This document shows positions 17,445 through 33,852 of a stretch of DNA of 51,822 bases, one piece after another (position 1 is the stretch's first letter; each line of letters starts with the position of its first letter). The position numbers and the translations under genes were made by a program. The notes under the pieces were generated by a model that searched no databases, had not been told where the DNA came from, and was given only the letters and a program-made list of their open reading frames with translations. Source of the DNA: Deltaproteobacteria bacterium (GTDB taxonomy: Bacteria > Myxococcota_A > Polyangia > Polyangiales > Ga0077539); NCBI GenBank assembly GCA_016218725.1, contig JACRDB010000036.1, forward strand, positions 1 to 51,822, read 5' to 3'.

Positions 17445-17918
17445 GTGAGGGGAGTCCCCACAACCCGCACCTGACGAGGGCGCCACACCGGAGAATCTGA
17501 CGCACACAGCAGAACCTCCCGGAGCACGAAGGCCCCAGCAGCGGGGCGCGTCGCGCGGACCGGACGGTTCGGATCCGCCCCCCTCCTGTTACGCGGTCCT
17601 TGCAGGCGTTGTCACTCCGTCCAAGCGGGGTGAGCGCCCTGCGGCCGCGACCGAGAACCCCTCGGCCACCCTGGAGGAGCCCCGACCGTCCCCGCGGACC
17701 GCAAGAGACCGCTCGAAGGCCCGAAGGAGCCCCACGGAGGCACCGTCCGGCGGAGCCCCGCCACGCGGGTCACCCTCCAGCCCCCAGGAGCGCACGCTCC
17801 GGGGCCCAAAGGGGACCGGCGCGGCGGTGTCCGTCGGCGTTCCGCGTGCGGGCGATGGTTGCCCGGGCGTGCAGATTTTCCACCGACGGCGCCCCTTGAG
17901 GGGCGTCGAGGAGAGACG

Positions 17919-22103
<4,185 letters not shown>

Positions 22104-22164
22104 GCGATTTGTCATACCTTTCCACACCGTTCACCACAGGCAACCACTTCCCCGGAGGGACGCC

Positions 22165-26763
<4,599 letters not shown>

Positions 26764-26785
26764 GCCATCGCGCCGACCCCACGCG

Positions 26786-28993
26786 CTAGTCGAGGGGGCC
26801 CACGCGGGCCCCCTCGAGCGTATCGAACGCGACGACGAAGCCTCGGCTGCGCGGGTCCCTGCCCACACAACGGAACAGGAGCTCGTGGGGCCCTGGCAGG
26901 AGCGCCCTGGGCTCGGCGTCGGGCCCTCGGCGGCGCTCGACCACGGGGTGGTAGCCCTCCCAGCGGGGGAGGGCCACGCCGTCCAGGAGCGCCTCCCAGT
27001 CGCCGTAGTCGGGCGCGACCAGGCCCTCCAGGTGGAAGACGTAGCGCCCGCCGTCGGGGGCGTCGAAGGGCACCCGGAGCGTGGCCCCGGGGCCGGTGAC
27101 GGCGAAGAGGAAGAGCACGTGCTCGCCGCTGGAGGGCACCGCGCAGCACGAGGGGCTATGGAGAATGGCCGTGCCGAGGCCCCGGGGGCGCACGAAGCTC
27201 GGCCAGGCGCGCTCCAGCTCCAGGTGGAGCCCGGGGCCCGGCTGCGGAGAGCGCGAGCGCACCAGGAGGTCCGGGGGCTGGAAGTAGTGAATGGGCTGCC
27301 CTGGATGCTCGCGGCGCAGGTCGAGCACCCCGGCGCCGTCGTCCATGATCATCCACGAGCGGGCCTGCCAGGGGTCCATCCCGCGCAGGTAGGTGTGCAT
27401 GTCCCGGACGACCACCAGGCCCTCGTCCACGCCGTCGCGCTCCAGCGTGGGCCGGGCCTCGACGCGGTGGCCCTGCCACGCCCGGGAGGCCGCCACGCCC
27501 GCCCGCCAGAGCGGGACCGAGGCGACGACGCAGGCGCCCAGAACGCCCAGGAGGGCCGCCCCCTCCACGTGGGCGCGGTCCCCCCAGGGGCCCTCGGCGC
27601 GGCGGGGCAGGGCCCTCAGGGCCACCGCCAGGAGGAGGTAGAGGGCCGGGGCCAGCGGGAAGACGTGCCGCGCGCCGTAGATGTCCGCGTTGCCATAATA
27701 GAACAGCCCATACAACAAGGTAAAGCCTACACACCACAAGGCTAGGACCACGGAGGAGGCGCTGGGTACGAGTGCAATGGAGGCGAAGGTGAGCGTCGCG
27801 AGGGCGCTCAGGCCGAGGAGGTCCCGGCCCAGGACGCCCGTGCGCGCGCGCACGACGCGGAGGGCGTCGTCCGGGGTGTAGCCATCGGGGCCGAAGGCGT
27901 GGACCTCGTCGGTGTGCTCGACGACGCAGCCGATGCCGCGGCCGAAGCCGAGCCGGAGGCAGTCCGGGGGGTGGTCCGCGCGGCGGGCGTACTCCACGGC
28001 CATGGGTGTACGATAGGAGCCCGTGGCGACCTTCTGTTGCAGGGCTACCAGGCCCAGGAAGGGGGCCGCGGCCAGGGCCATGGCGAGCACCGTGGGGGCC
28101 TTGAGGCGGCGCCCGAGGAGCGGCCCGAGGAGCAGCGCGGCGGTGAGGACGGCGAGGCCGAGGCCGTCCAGGGCGCGCGCCGCGAGGGTCCAGCCGACGC
28201 AGACACCGAGGGCCAGGGCCTTGCGCAGGGGGCGCTCGGTGGGCGCTCGGAGCTCCCAGGCCAGGGCGATGCCGAGGGAGGCCAGGGCGGCGACGAAGGC
28301 GTGGGACAGGAGGTCCGCGGTCTCGACGGCGCGGGCGAAGGACGGCAGGGACAGGAGCACCCCGAGGCGCGCGGCGCCCTCGTCGCGGGTGAGGGCGCGG
28401 CCCAGGCGGTGCTGGGCGTACACCAGCATGGCGGAGGCCACGGGGCCCACGAGCCACGCGGCGCCCAGGAGCGCGAAGGGCGCGAGGAACAACGGGTACC
28501 CGGGCCCGAAGACACCATGGAGCCTCCCGTCGGCGCCTTCAAAGAGGAAGTGAACACCGAAGAACTGCCTCGGGTGTTGCAAGGGTATCCCGAAGGAGCC
28601 GTGGGCGAGGGCGCGGGCCTGGAGGTGGTACACGCAGGAGTCGCGGGCCATGGGGTACCCGAGGAGGGCCTTGTGCCACACCGCGAGGGACACCGCGGAG
28701 GCGCCGAGGGCGCTCACGACCACGAAGGCCCAGGGGGGGCCCGCGGTGAGCGCGCGCTGGAGGCGCCGGGAGCCCCACGGGAGGAGGGCGCCCGCGAGGG
28801 CGCCGAGGGCGCCGGCGCCCAGGGCCTTCCAGGTGGCGCCGGCGGTGGCCTCCGCGCGGAGCGTGGGCCAGGAGAGGTAGGCCCACGCGAGGGCCAGGAG
28901 CGCGCCTCCGACCCGGTACCCGACCGACAGACGACCCACGGCCCACCGGAAGCTATCACCGAGCCAGTGGTTGGTGGCACCTTTCGGGGCCAT
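26786..28993 (-). CDS. GT-C-like multi-pass membrane glycosyltransferase, putative
   Basis: A 735-residue protein with about ten or more hydrophobic helices in its first 460 residues and a soluble, beta-rich C-terminal part. The early loop has an acidic-aromatic segment (MARDSCVYHLQARALAHG) like the first periplasmic loop of PMT/ArnT-type lipid-linked-sugar transferases, and ADIYGARHVFPLAPAL resembles late GT-C loops. The glycosyltransferase call is by resemblance only. The ATG at 28993 lies inside a CATG shared with the divergent gene's start; a GTG at 28939 is an alternative and would free space for promoters. Its last codons form the rpoC-side hairpin. Confidence 0.6.
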   Translation of the reverse strand: MAPKGATNHWLGDSFRWAVGRLSVGYRVGGALLALAWAYLSWPTLRAEATAGATWKALGAGALGALAGALLPWGSRRLQRALTAGPPWAFVVVSALGASAVSLAVWHKALLGYPMARDSCVYHLQARALAHGSFGIPLQHPRQFFGVHFLFEGADGRLHGVFGPGYPLFLAPFALLGAAWLVGPVASAMLVYAQHRLGRALTRDEGAARLGVLLSLPSFARAVETADLLSHAFVAALASLGIALAWELRAPTERPLRKALALGVCVGWTLAARALDGLGLAVLTAALLLGPLLGRRLKAPTVLAMALAAAPFLGLVALQQKVATGSYRTPMAVEYARRADHPPDCLRLGFGRGIGCVVEHTDEVHAFGPDGYTPDDALRVVRARTGVLGRDLLGLSALATLTFASIALVPSASSVVLALWCVGFTLLYGLFYYGNADIYGARHVFPLAPALYLLLAVALRALPRRAEGPWGDRAHVEGAALLGVLGACVVASVPLWRAGVAASRAWQGHRVEARPTLERDGVDEGLVVVRDMHTYLRGMDPWQARSWMIMDDGAGVLDLRREHPGQPIHYFQPPDLLVRSRSPQPGPGLHLELERAWPSFVRPRGLGTAILHSPSCCAVPSSGEHVLFLFAVTGPGATLRVPFDAPDGGRYVFHLEGLVAPDYGDWEALLDGVALPRWEGYHPVVERRRGPDAEPRALLPGPHELLFRCVGRDPRSRGFVVAFDTLEGARVGPLD
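26791..26816. terminator. bidirectional terminator hairpin after rpoC
   Basis: CGAGGGGGCCC-ACGC-GGGCCCCCTCG is a perfect eleven-base-pair stem. It lies 28 bp after the rpoC stop and also encodes the last residues (EGARVGPL) of the opposing gene whose stop is at 26786-26788. No T-run follows in either direction. Confidence 0.6.
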
Positions 28994-30683
28994 GGCGACT
29001 CCGGCGCGGTGGTGGCCCCTGGCGGTGGGGTGCGTGCTGGCGCTAGGCGCGCTCCTCCGGGTGGAGGCGCTCCTGGCGCCGCGCTGGCTCGACGACCACG
29101 CGCACCTGGCGATGCTCGAAGGCCGCTGGGTGGTGCCCCGGAGCCCGCTGGACCTGTTCAGCTTCGTGCGCCGGGACCCGCTGGAGCACGCGGCCCTGCG
29201 CGACGCGGGGGTCCTGCCCTGGTGGTCCTCCGGGGGGCTCTACCTGTCGTTCTTCCGGCCCGTGTCCAGCGCGCTCCTGTGGCTGGACCACGCGCTCTTC
29301 GGCCGGGGGGTGCTGGGGCCACACCTGCACAGCCTCGGGTGGTGGGCGTTGCTGGTGCTGGCCGCCGCGGCGCTCCTGCGGGAGCTCCTCCCGCCCGGGG
29401 CGGCGCTGGTGGCGCTGGCGCTCTTCGCCCTCGACGAGAGCGCCACGATGCCCATCGGGTGGCTGGCGGGGCGCAACGCCCTGGTGGCGCTAGCCTTCGC
29501 GGTGCTGGGCCTCGGTTCCTGGCGGCGCTGGGTCACCGCGAGACAGCCCCGCGACGGTTGGCGCGCGGCGCTCTGGTGGGTCCTCGCGCTGCTGGCCGGA
29601 GAGTACGCCTGGACCGCCCTCGGCTACGCCCTGGTGCTCGCCTGGGACGCGCCCAGTGCGCGCGGCAGGGAGCGCCTCCGGGTGTGGGCCCCGCTGGCGT
29701 TGCCGGCGCTGGCGCACCTCGCGCTGTGGGTGCTGCGCGGCAGCGGCACCCTGGCCGTAGGAGGCTACCTGGACCCGGTGCATGCGCCCGCGGGCTTCCT
29801 GCGGGAGGCCCCCTCGCGGCTCTGGGGGCTCGGCCTGGAGCTCCTGGTACCGGGGAGGGGCTTGTGGCTGGGACCAAAGGGGGTCGCCGGGGTGGTGGTG
29901 TGTACGGCGCTGTGGGTCCTACACCGACAGCGTACCCTGGAGGGGTCGTCGCGGCGGGTGTTGTGGGGGGCGCTCCTGGGGGCGCTCCTGGCGCTGCTTC
30001 CGGTGTTGGGGGGGCTGTACTCGCAGCGGCTGCTTCTGGGCGCGGAGCTGGGCTTCGCGTGTGCGCTCGGGCTCGTGGTGGCGGAGGGGTGGGCGCGCGG
30101 GGGGGCTGCGGGCAAGGCGGTGGCGCTGGCGCTGGTGGCGCTGCACGGTGGCGTAGCGGGCGCCTGGAGCGTGGGCTACGGGCATTTGATGCATGCGTGG
30201 GGGAGGGACCAGTCGCGCTTCACGCCGCCGGCGGCGCCCTGGGAGGAGAGGCTGGTGGTGGCGCTGTGCGTGTCGGACCTGGAGCTCACGTACTACACGG
30301 CGCAGGTGTGGAGCGCCGCCCACGGGGGTCGGGTGGAGGCCTGGAGGGTGCTCTCGCACCCCGCGGGGAGCGCGCTATTGGTGCGGGTGTCCGAGGACGC
30401 GATCGAGCTGCGGGCCAAGGACGCGCCGCTCCTGGACCTGGCGGGGATCTCGAACGTGCGCCGGCCCGAGGACGCCTTCCAGGTAGGCTCCTTGGTGGAC
30501 CTGCGGGGGATGCAGGTGAGGGTGCTGGAGCTGGACCACGGGGCGCCCTCGCGGGTGCTCTTCACCTTTGACCGGCCGGTGACGGACCCGTCGGTGCTCT
30601 TTGTCCGGAGCACGCCCGCGGGCTTTGTCCCGGTGCACCTCCCCGCGGTCCACGGCGCGCTGGAGTTCGGCCGGGGGTATTGA
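28992..30683 (+). CDS. multi-pass membrane protein, GT-C-like, function unknown
   Basis: A 563-residue protein with roughly ten hydrophobic segments over residues 5-380 and a C-terminal soluble domain of about 170 residues. The first loop after helix 1 has an Asp-Asp pair (APRWLDDHAHLAM), as in GT-C enzymes that use lipid-linked sugars, and a later FFRPVSSALLWLDHALFG. It may be a glycosyltransferase related to its divergent neighbour; this is inference. The ATG at 28992 overlaps the neighbour's ATG; an upstream GTG at 28971 is a less likely alternative. It converges with the kinase gene, 46 bp apart. Confidence 0.6.
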   Translation: MATPARWWPLAVGCVLALGALLRVEALLAPRWLDDHAHLAMLEGRWVVPRSPLDLFSFVRRDPLEHAALRDAGVLPWWSSGGLYLSFFRPVSSALLWLDHALFGRGVLGPHLHSLGWWALLVLAAAALLRELLPPGAALVALALFALDESATMPIGWLAGRNALVALAFAVLGLGSWRRWVTARQPRDGWRAALWWVLALLAGEYAWTALGYALVLAWDAPSARGRERLRVWAPLALPALAHLALWVLRGSGTLAVGGYLDPVHAPAGFLREAPSRLWGLGLELLVPGRGLWLGPKGVAGVVVCTALWVLHRQRTLEGSSRRVLWGALLGALLALLPVLGGLYSQRLLLGAELGFACALGLVVAEGWARGGAAGKAVALALVALHGGVAGAWSVGYGHLMHAWGRDQSRFTPPAAPWEERLVVALCVSDLELTYYTAQVWSAAHGGRVEAWRVLSHPAGSALLVRVSEDAIELRAKDAPLLDLAGISNVRRPEDAFQVGSLVDLRGMQVRVLELDHGAPSRVLFTFDRPVTDPSVLFVRSTPAGFVPVHLPAVHGALEFGRGY

Positions 30684-30729
30684 TCGGCGGGATTGCCTTC
30701 ACCACTGCAACGGTCCCGCGCGAGGACGG

Positions 30730-31578
30730 TCACTCCACGGCGTTCACCCGCACCAGCCCCGCGAGGCACTCGGCGCAGCGCAGCGCGTGGGTCGGGTCCT
30801 CGCCGTCCATTTCCGACCAGCAGGCCGACAGGCCCGCATGCGCCAGCCCGAAGGCCAGGAGCCTCGGCGGGTCCAGCCCGAGCCTCGCGCCGTAGAGCGC
30901 AGCCAGGCGCTCCATGCGCGACGGGTCCAGCACCAGCCCCGGGTGCTCCACCGGGTTGCAGAGCAGGTTCGCCACCTCGTACGCCGCCTCGCCGACGACC
31001 CCCTTCGGGTCGATCGCCAGCCAGCCGCGCGGGCCGCCGTCCAGCACGTTGTCGTGGTGCAGGTCGCCGTGCAGCGGCACGCGGCCTCGAGGCGCCGCCA
31101 GCAGCCCTCGGGCCACCGCCGCGCAGCGCCCCAGGAGCCCCGCGGCCGTCCCGGTGACCAACGGCCGGAAGCGCGCCTCCAGCGCCTCCAACCCCTCCGG
31201 CGCAGGGCTCGCCCGCGGCGCGAGGAGCCTCGTCACCACCCCCGCCAGCGCCTCCGCGGCGCCTTCGTCATCGCCCCCCGCCGCGCGCGCCGCGAGCGAT
31301 CGCCCCCCGTCCGCCCGCTCCAGTACGCACGCCCCGCCCTCTTCCGCGCGGAGCACCCTCACCGCCCCGTCGCCATCGTAGTACCGCAGCATCGCCGCCC
31401 CGAGATGCTCGTCGCTCCCGGGCTTCGGCGCCTTGAGCACCGCGGGCTCGCCGTCACAGCGCACCCGCTGGAGCCAGCTCGAGGCCGTCTCCCAGGGCTC
31501 ACCCTCGGGCTCCAGCCCCCAACGTCGAAGATGCCTCGCCAGCACCCCGTCAGCGTACCCGGTCTCGGAAGGATACAC
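30730..31578 (-). CDS. APH(6)-type small-molecule kinase (streptomycin/hydroxyurea kinase family)
   Basis: A 282-residue kinase of the aminoglycoside/hydroxyurea phosphotransferase family. The catalytic loop is VPLHGDLHHDNVL and the Mg-binding segment is GWLAIDPKGVVGEAAYEVANLL, both characteristic of streptomycin 6-kinase relatives. The nucleotide-binding Lys is in PAVLKAPKP. Chromosomal members may be self-resistance or housekeeping enzymes, so antibiotic resistance should not be assumed. The start is a GTG at 31578; a second GTG 11 codons later (VLARHLRRWG) is also possible. The GTATAC palindrome at 31571-31588 overlaps the start. Confidence 0.82.
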   Translation of the reverse strand: MYPSETGYADGVLARHLRRWGLEPEGEPWETASSWLQRVRCDGEPAVLKAPKPGSDEHLGAAMLRYYDGDGAVRVLRAEEGGACVLERADGGRSLAARAAGGDDEGAAEALAGVVTRLLAPRASPAPEGLEALEARFRPLVTGTAAGLLGRCAAVARGLLAAPRGRVPLHGDLHHDNVLDGGPRGWLAIDPKGVVGEAAYEVANLLCNPVEHPGLVLDPSRMERLAALYGARLGLDPPRLLAFGLAHAGLSACWSEMDGEDPTHALRCAECLAGLVRVNAVE

Positions 31579-31588
31579 CGTGTATACT
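31571..31588. promoter_or_regulatory. second GTATAC-type palindrome, divergent intergenic region
   Basis: GGATACACCGTGTATACT is an imperfect palindrome. Its reverse complement matches the 6071-6085 site at 14 of 15 positions (GTATACAYGGTGTAT). On the + strand it contains TATACT, a good -10 hexamer, about 45 bp before the small gene at 31632; on the other strand it overlaps the kinase start. It may be a shared operator or promoter. Confidence 0.4.
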
Positions 31589-31631
31589 CTACGCCCCCAA
31601 GAAAGGGACGGCCCTGGGTGTCCAACGCTCC

Positions 31632-32108
31632 ATGCGCCGACCGATCACCGCCGCGGAGCCGTGCACCATCCCCTCGCTGGAGGGCCTCGCCCTGGGTCTG
31701 GCCGTGGTCGCGGCGCCAGTGGGGCTGGTGGCGCTCGGAGGGCGGGTCCAGAGCCCTCAGTGTGGCTCGACCCGCGCCTCGGAGCTGGACGCCCATGGCC
31801 CCGCGGCGCGCGCCCACGCCTCTCGCGGCGAGGTCGCTCCGGCCCTCCGGGAGCTGGGCATCGCCCTCGGGTTTCTTGAGCACCCCAGCGCCACAAGCGT
31901 CCCGGAACCCCCGAGGATGTACCCCGGCGCGGCGCCGCCGGTGACGTCCGTGCCGTCCCTGCCGCCGCAGAGCCAGCCCATCCAGGGAGGGGTCACCCCG
32001 GTGACGCCCTCGCCCCCGGGAGGCATCCGTGCGGTGTCCCCGCGGGACCTGGCCCCTTCGCCTCGCCATGGAGAGCCCCGGTCCCGGCGACACCACAGCG
32101 GGCGCTGA
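31632..32108 (+). CDS. small membrane-anchored Pro-rich protein, unknown function
   Basis: A 158-residue predicted protein with strong G/C at third codon positions. After MRRPITAAEPC there is one membrane helix (LALGLAVVAAPVGLVALGG), then a charged helical segment (residues about 55-90), then a Pro/Ser/Thr-rich tail. It looks like a type II single-pass protein with the tail in the periplasm or cell wall. No family is recognised. A competing frame on the opposite strand has worse codon usage. It converges with the deacetylase gene. Confidence 0.55.
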   Translation: MRRPITAAEPCTIPSLEGLALGLAVVAAPVGLVALGGRVQSPQCGSTRASELDAHGPAARAHASRGEVAPALRELGIALGFLEHPSATSVPEPPRMYPGAAPPVTSVPSLPPQSQPIQGGVTPVTPSPPGGIRAVSPRDLAPSPRHGEPRSRRHHSGR

Positions 32109-32123
32109 GCGCGCCCGGCACGG

Positions 32124-32999
32124 TCACCCTCGGCGGCGCGGGCGGCGCGGGCGCGGGGGCCTCGACGGCGCGGGAGCCGTACGCAGCGGCTGCCAGAAGG
32201 CCTCCATGCTCACCACCTGGTAGGGCTGCTCGCCGCGGGCCACGAGCTCCGCGCTCCGGCGCTCCAGCTCGTCTACGATCAACGGGAAAGCCGCCACGCT
32301 CCAGGGCAGCGTGTCGTGCATCAGGAGCACGCCCCCGCGAGGGGAGCGCTCCAGCTCCGCCCGCACGTTGGCCAGGACGCCCTCCGGGGTGTTCACCCGC
32401 CAGTCGTTGGAGTCCATCCCCCAGAAGACGGGCGTGTAACCCCGGGAGAACACCGCCCTCACCGCCGTGGGGTGATGCAACGCCCCGAAGGGCGCCCGGA
32501 AGAGCCACACCCGCGTCCCCAGCGCCTCTTCGATGAGGGCGCTCGTGCGATCCAGCTCGAAGCGCAGCTGCGCCTCGTTCATGGTGTCCAGGAGGTCGTG
32601 GTTGTAGGTGTGGTTGCCCACCAGGTACCCCCGCGCCCAGGTCCGTTGGAGCACCTCGCGGTTGCGCCGAGCGACCTCGCCGCGACCGTCGAGCCGGTGC
32701 CCGGTCACGAAGAACGTCGCCGGGAGCCCCCGGCGGTCCAGCTCGTCCAGGAGCCTCGGGGTGGTCTCCCAGGAGGGCCCGTCGTCAAAGGTGAAGGCCA
32801 CGCAGCGCCGCCTTGGAGGGCAGTGTCCGTCGATCATGCGCCCGTGGCCGTAGCGCGACGACCAGAGGTTGCCGTCGGCGGGCTTCACCTTGTGGTCCAC
32901 CTCGTCCAGGTCCCCGGTGGCCCCGGCCACGAGCGGCGCCAGCACCAGGGTCAGCGCCAGCGCCGCGAGGGCCCTCGGCCGGGCCAGGGCGCTACTCAT
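32124..32999 (-). CDS. secreted polysaccharide deacetylase (NodB domain)
   Basis: A 291-residue carbohydrate esterase family 4 protein. A signal peptide spans residues 1-27. Motif 1 FTFDDGPS holds the catalytic and metal Asp (72-73), motif 2 is HTYNH with metal His120 and His124, then RAPFG, DSNDW and LLMHD follow in order. It should remove N- or O-acetyl groups from peptidoglycan or exopolysaccharide outside the cytoplasm. The tail is Pro/Arg-rich. Its ATG overlaps the last codons of the formate dehydrogenase subunit gene by 8 bp, so it seems translationally coupled to an operon with no obvious functional link. Confidence 0.92.
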   Translation of the reverse strand: MSSALARPRALAALALTLVLAPLVAGATGDLDEVDHKVKPADGNLWSSRYGHGRMIDGHCPPRRRCVAFTFDDGPSWETTPRLLDELDRRGLPATFFVTGHRLDGRGEVARRNREVLQRTWARGYLVGNHTYNHDLLDTMNEAQLRFELDRTSALIEEALGTRVWLFRAPFGALHHPTAVRAVFSRGYTPVFWGMDSNDWRVNTPEGVLANVRAELERSPRGGVLLMHDTLPWSVAAFPLIVDELERRSAELVARGEQPYQVVSMEAFWQPLRTAPAPSRPPRPRRPRRRG

Positions 33000-33852
33000 C
33001 GCCCTGCACGAAGCGCCAGCCGAAGCGCCCCTTGATGCACAGATGCCCCCGCGTCACCTCGTTCTCCGCGGGGCTCGTGGCCTTCACGATGCGACCGTCC
33101 TGGGCGTGGAGCGTCAGCGTACAACCCACGCCGCAGTACGGGCAGATCGTGTCCGCCCGGGTCTGCTGCGTCTCGTCCCAGGCGCCCTCCGCCCGGAGCG
33201 CGAACTCCGTCTTGAACACCAGCGCCCCGGTGGGGCACACCCCGATGCAGTTGCCACAATACACACACGCCGACGACGTCAGCGGGACCTCGAACTCCGT
33301 CGCGATCCGCGCGTGGAAGCCCCTCCCGGCCACCGCGATGGCGAAGGTCCCCTGGGCCTCCTCACCGCACGCCTCCACGCACTTGTAACAGAGTATACAC
33401 CTCGCATAATCCCTTACATAGAGGGCGTTGTCGTCCTTCGGGGGCTGCGCCACGGTCTCGGCCTCGGGGCCGAAGCGCGAGGGGTCGGCGTTGTAGCGCT
33501 CCAGCCACTGCCGCACCTTGGGGGCGTGGTCCAGGTCCACGCTGGAGCCCAGGAGCTCCAGGACGAGCTTGCGGGCGTGGCGCACGCGGGGCGAGTCCGT
33601 GCGGACCTTCATGCCGGGCTCGACCTTGCGCGAACACGCGGGCACCAGCGTGCGGGCCCCTTCGAGCTCCACCACGCACACCCGGCATGCGTTCACCGGC
33701 CGGAGGTTGTCTGCCTGGCAGAGCGTGGGCGTGTCCACCCCGAGGGCGCGGCATGCGGCCAGGAGCGTCGAGCCCTCGGGCACCTCCACGGGCTGGTCGT
33801 CCACCGTGAGGGCCACGGGGCGAGGGATAAACACCGGGAGCCGTACGGTCAT
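32992..33852 (-). CDS. formate dehydrogenase iron-sulfur subunit carrying the catalytic subunit's [4Fe-4S] domain
   Basis: A 286-residue protein that should relay electrons between the molybdenum/tungsten site and the diaphorase. It contains a [2Fe-2S] ferredoxin domain (Cys45, 56, 59, 73), two [4Fe-4S] sites in CILCYKCVEAC (152-162) and CVYCGNCIGVCP (196-206), and a C-terminal Mo-bisMGD Fe4S4 domain (CPYCGVGC at 237-244 and Cys272 in HLCIKG). That last domain is normally the N-terminus of the catalytic subunit, which here lacks it. The NuoG-type His-Cys3 motif is absent: the segment around residues 100-125 has no cysteines. The ATG overlaps the previous stop as TGATG. Confidence 0.88.
   Translation of the reverse strand: MTVRLPVFIPRPVALTVDDQPVEVPEGSTLLAACRALGVDTPTLCQADNLRPVNACRVCVVELEGARTLVPACSRKVEPGMKVRTDSPRVRHARKLVLELLGSSVDLDHAPKVRQWLERYNADPSRFGPEAETVAQPPKDDNALYVRDYARCILCYKCVEACGEEAQGTFAIAVAGRGFHARIATEFEVPLTSSACVYCGNCIGVCPTGALVFKTEFALRAEGAWDETQQTRADTICPYCGVGCTLTLHAQDGRIVKATSPAENEVTRGHLCIKGRFGWRFVQGDE

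Larger units (their letters stand above)
17308..17918 (+). other. gene-free spacer between rplL and rpoB
   Basis: About 610 bp without a credible gene. It contains two strong hairpins (listed separately) and a relatively T-rich stretch at 17380-17415 with TTGCAT and, 17-18 bases later, CAAATAC, which might be a weak promoter. The rest is GC-rich with nothing I recognise until the GAGGAGAGACG ribosome-binding site of rpoB. In E. coli the equivalent spacer holds an attenuator and an RNase III site, so an analogous processing or attenuation role is plausible. Confidence 0.5.

Noticed and set aside
30730..31578. Kinase as an acquired antibiotic-resistance gene
   Set aside because: Base composition and codon use match the neighbours and there is no mobile element beside it; the family also has chromosomal members without resistance function.
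31359..32096. 245-codon frame on the minus strand opposite the small membrane protein gene
   Set aside because: It overlaps the kinase start, lacks any domain, and has poorer third-position bias than the + strand frame at 31632-32108.
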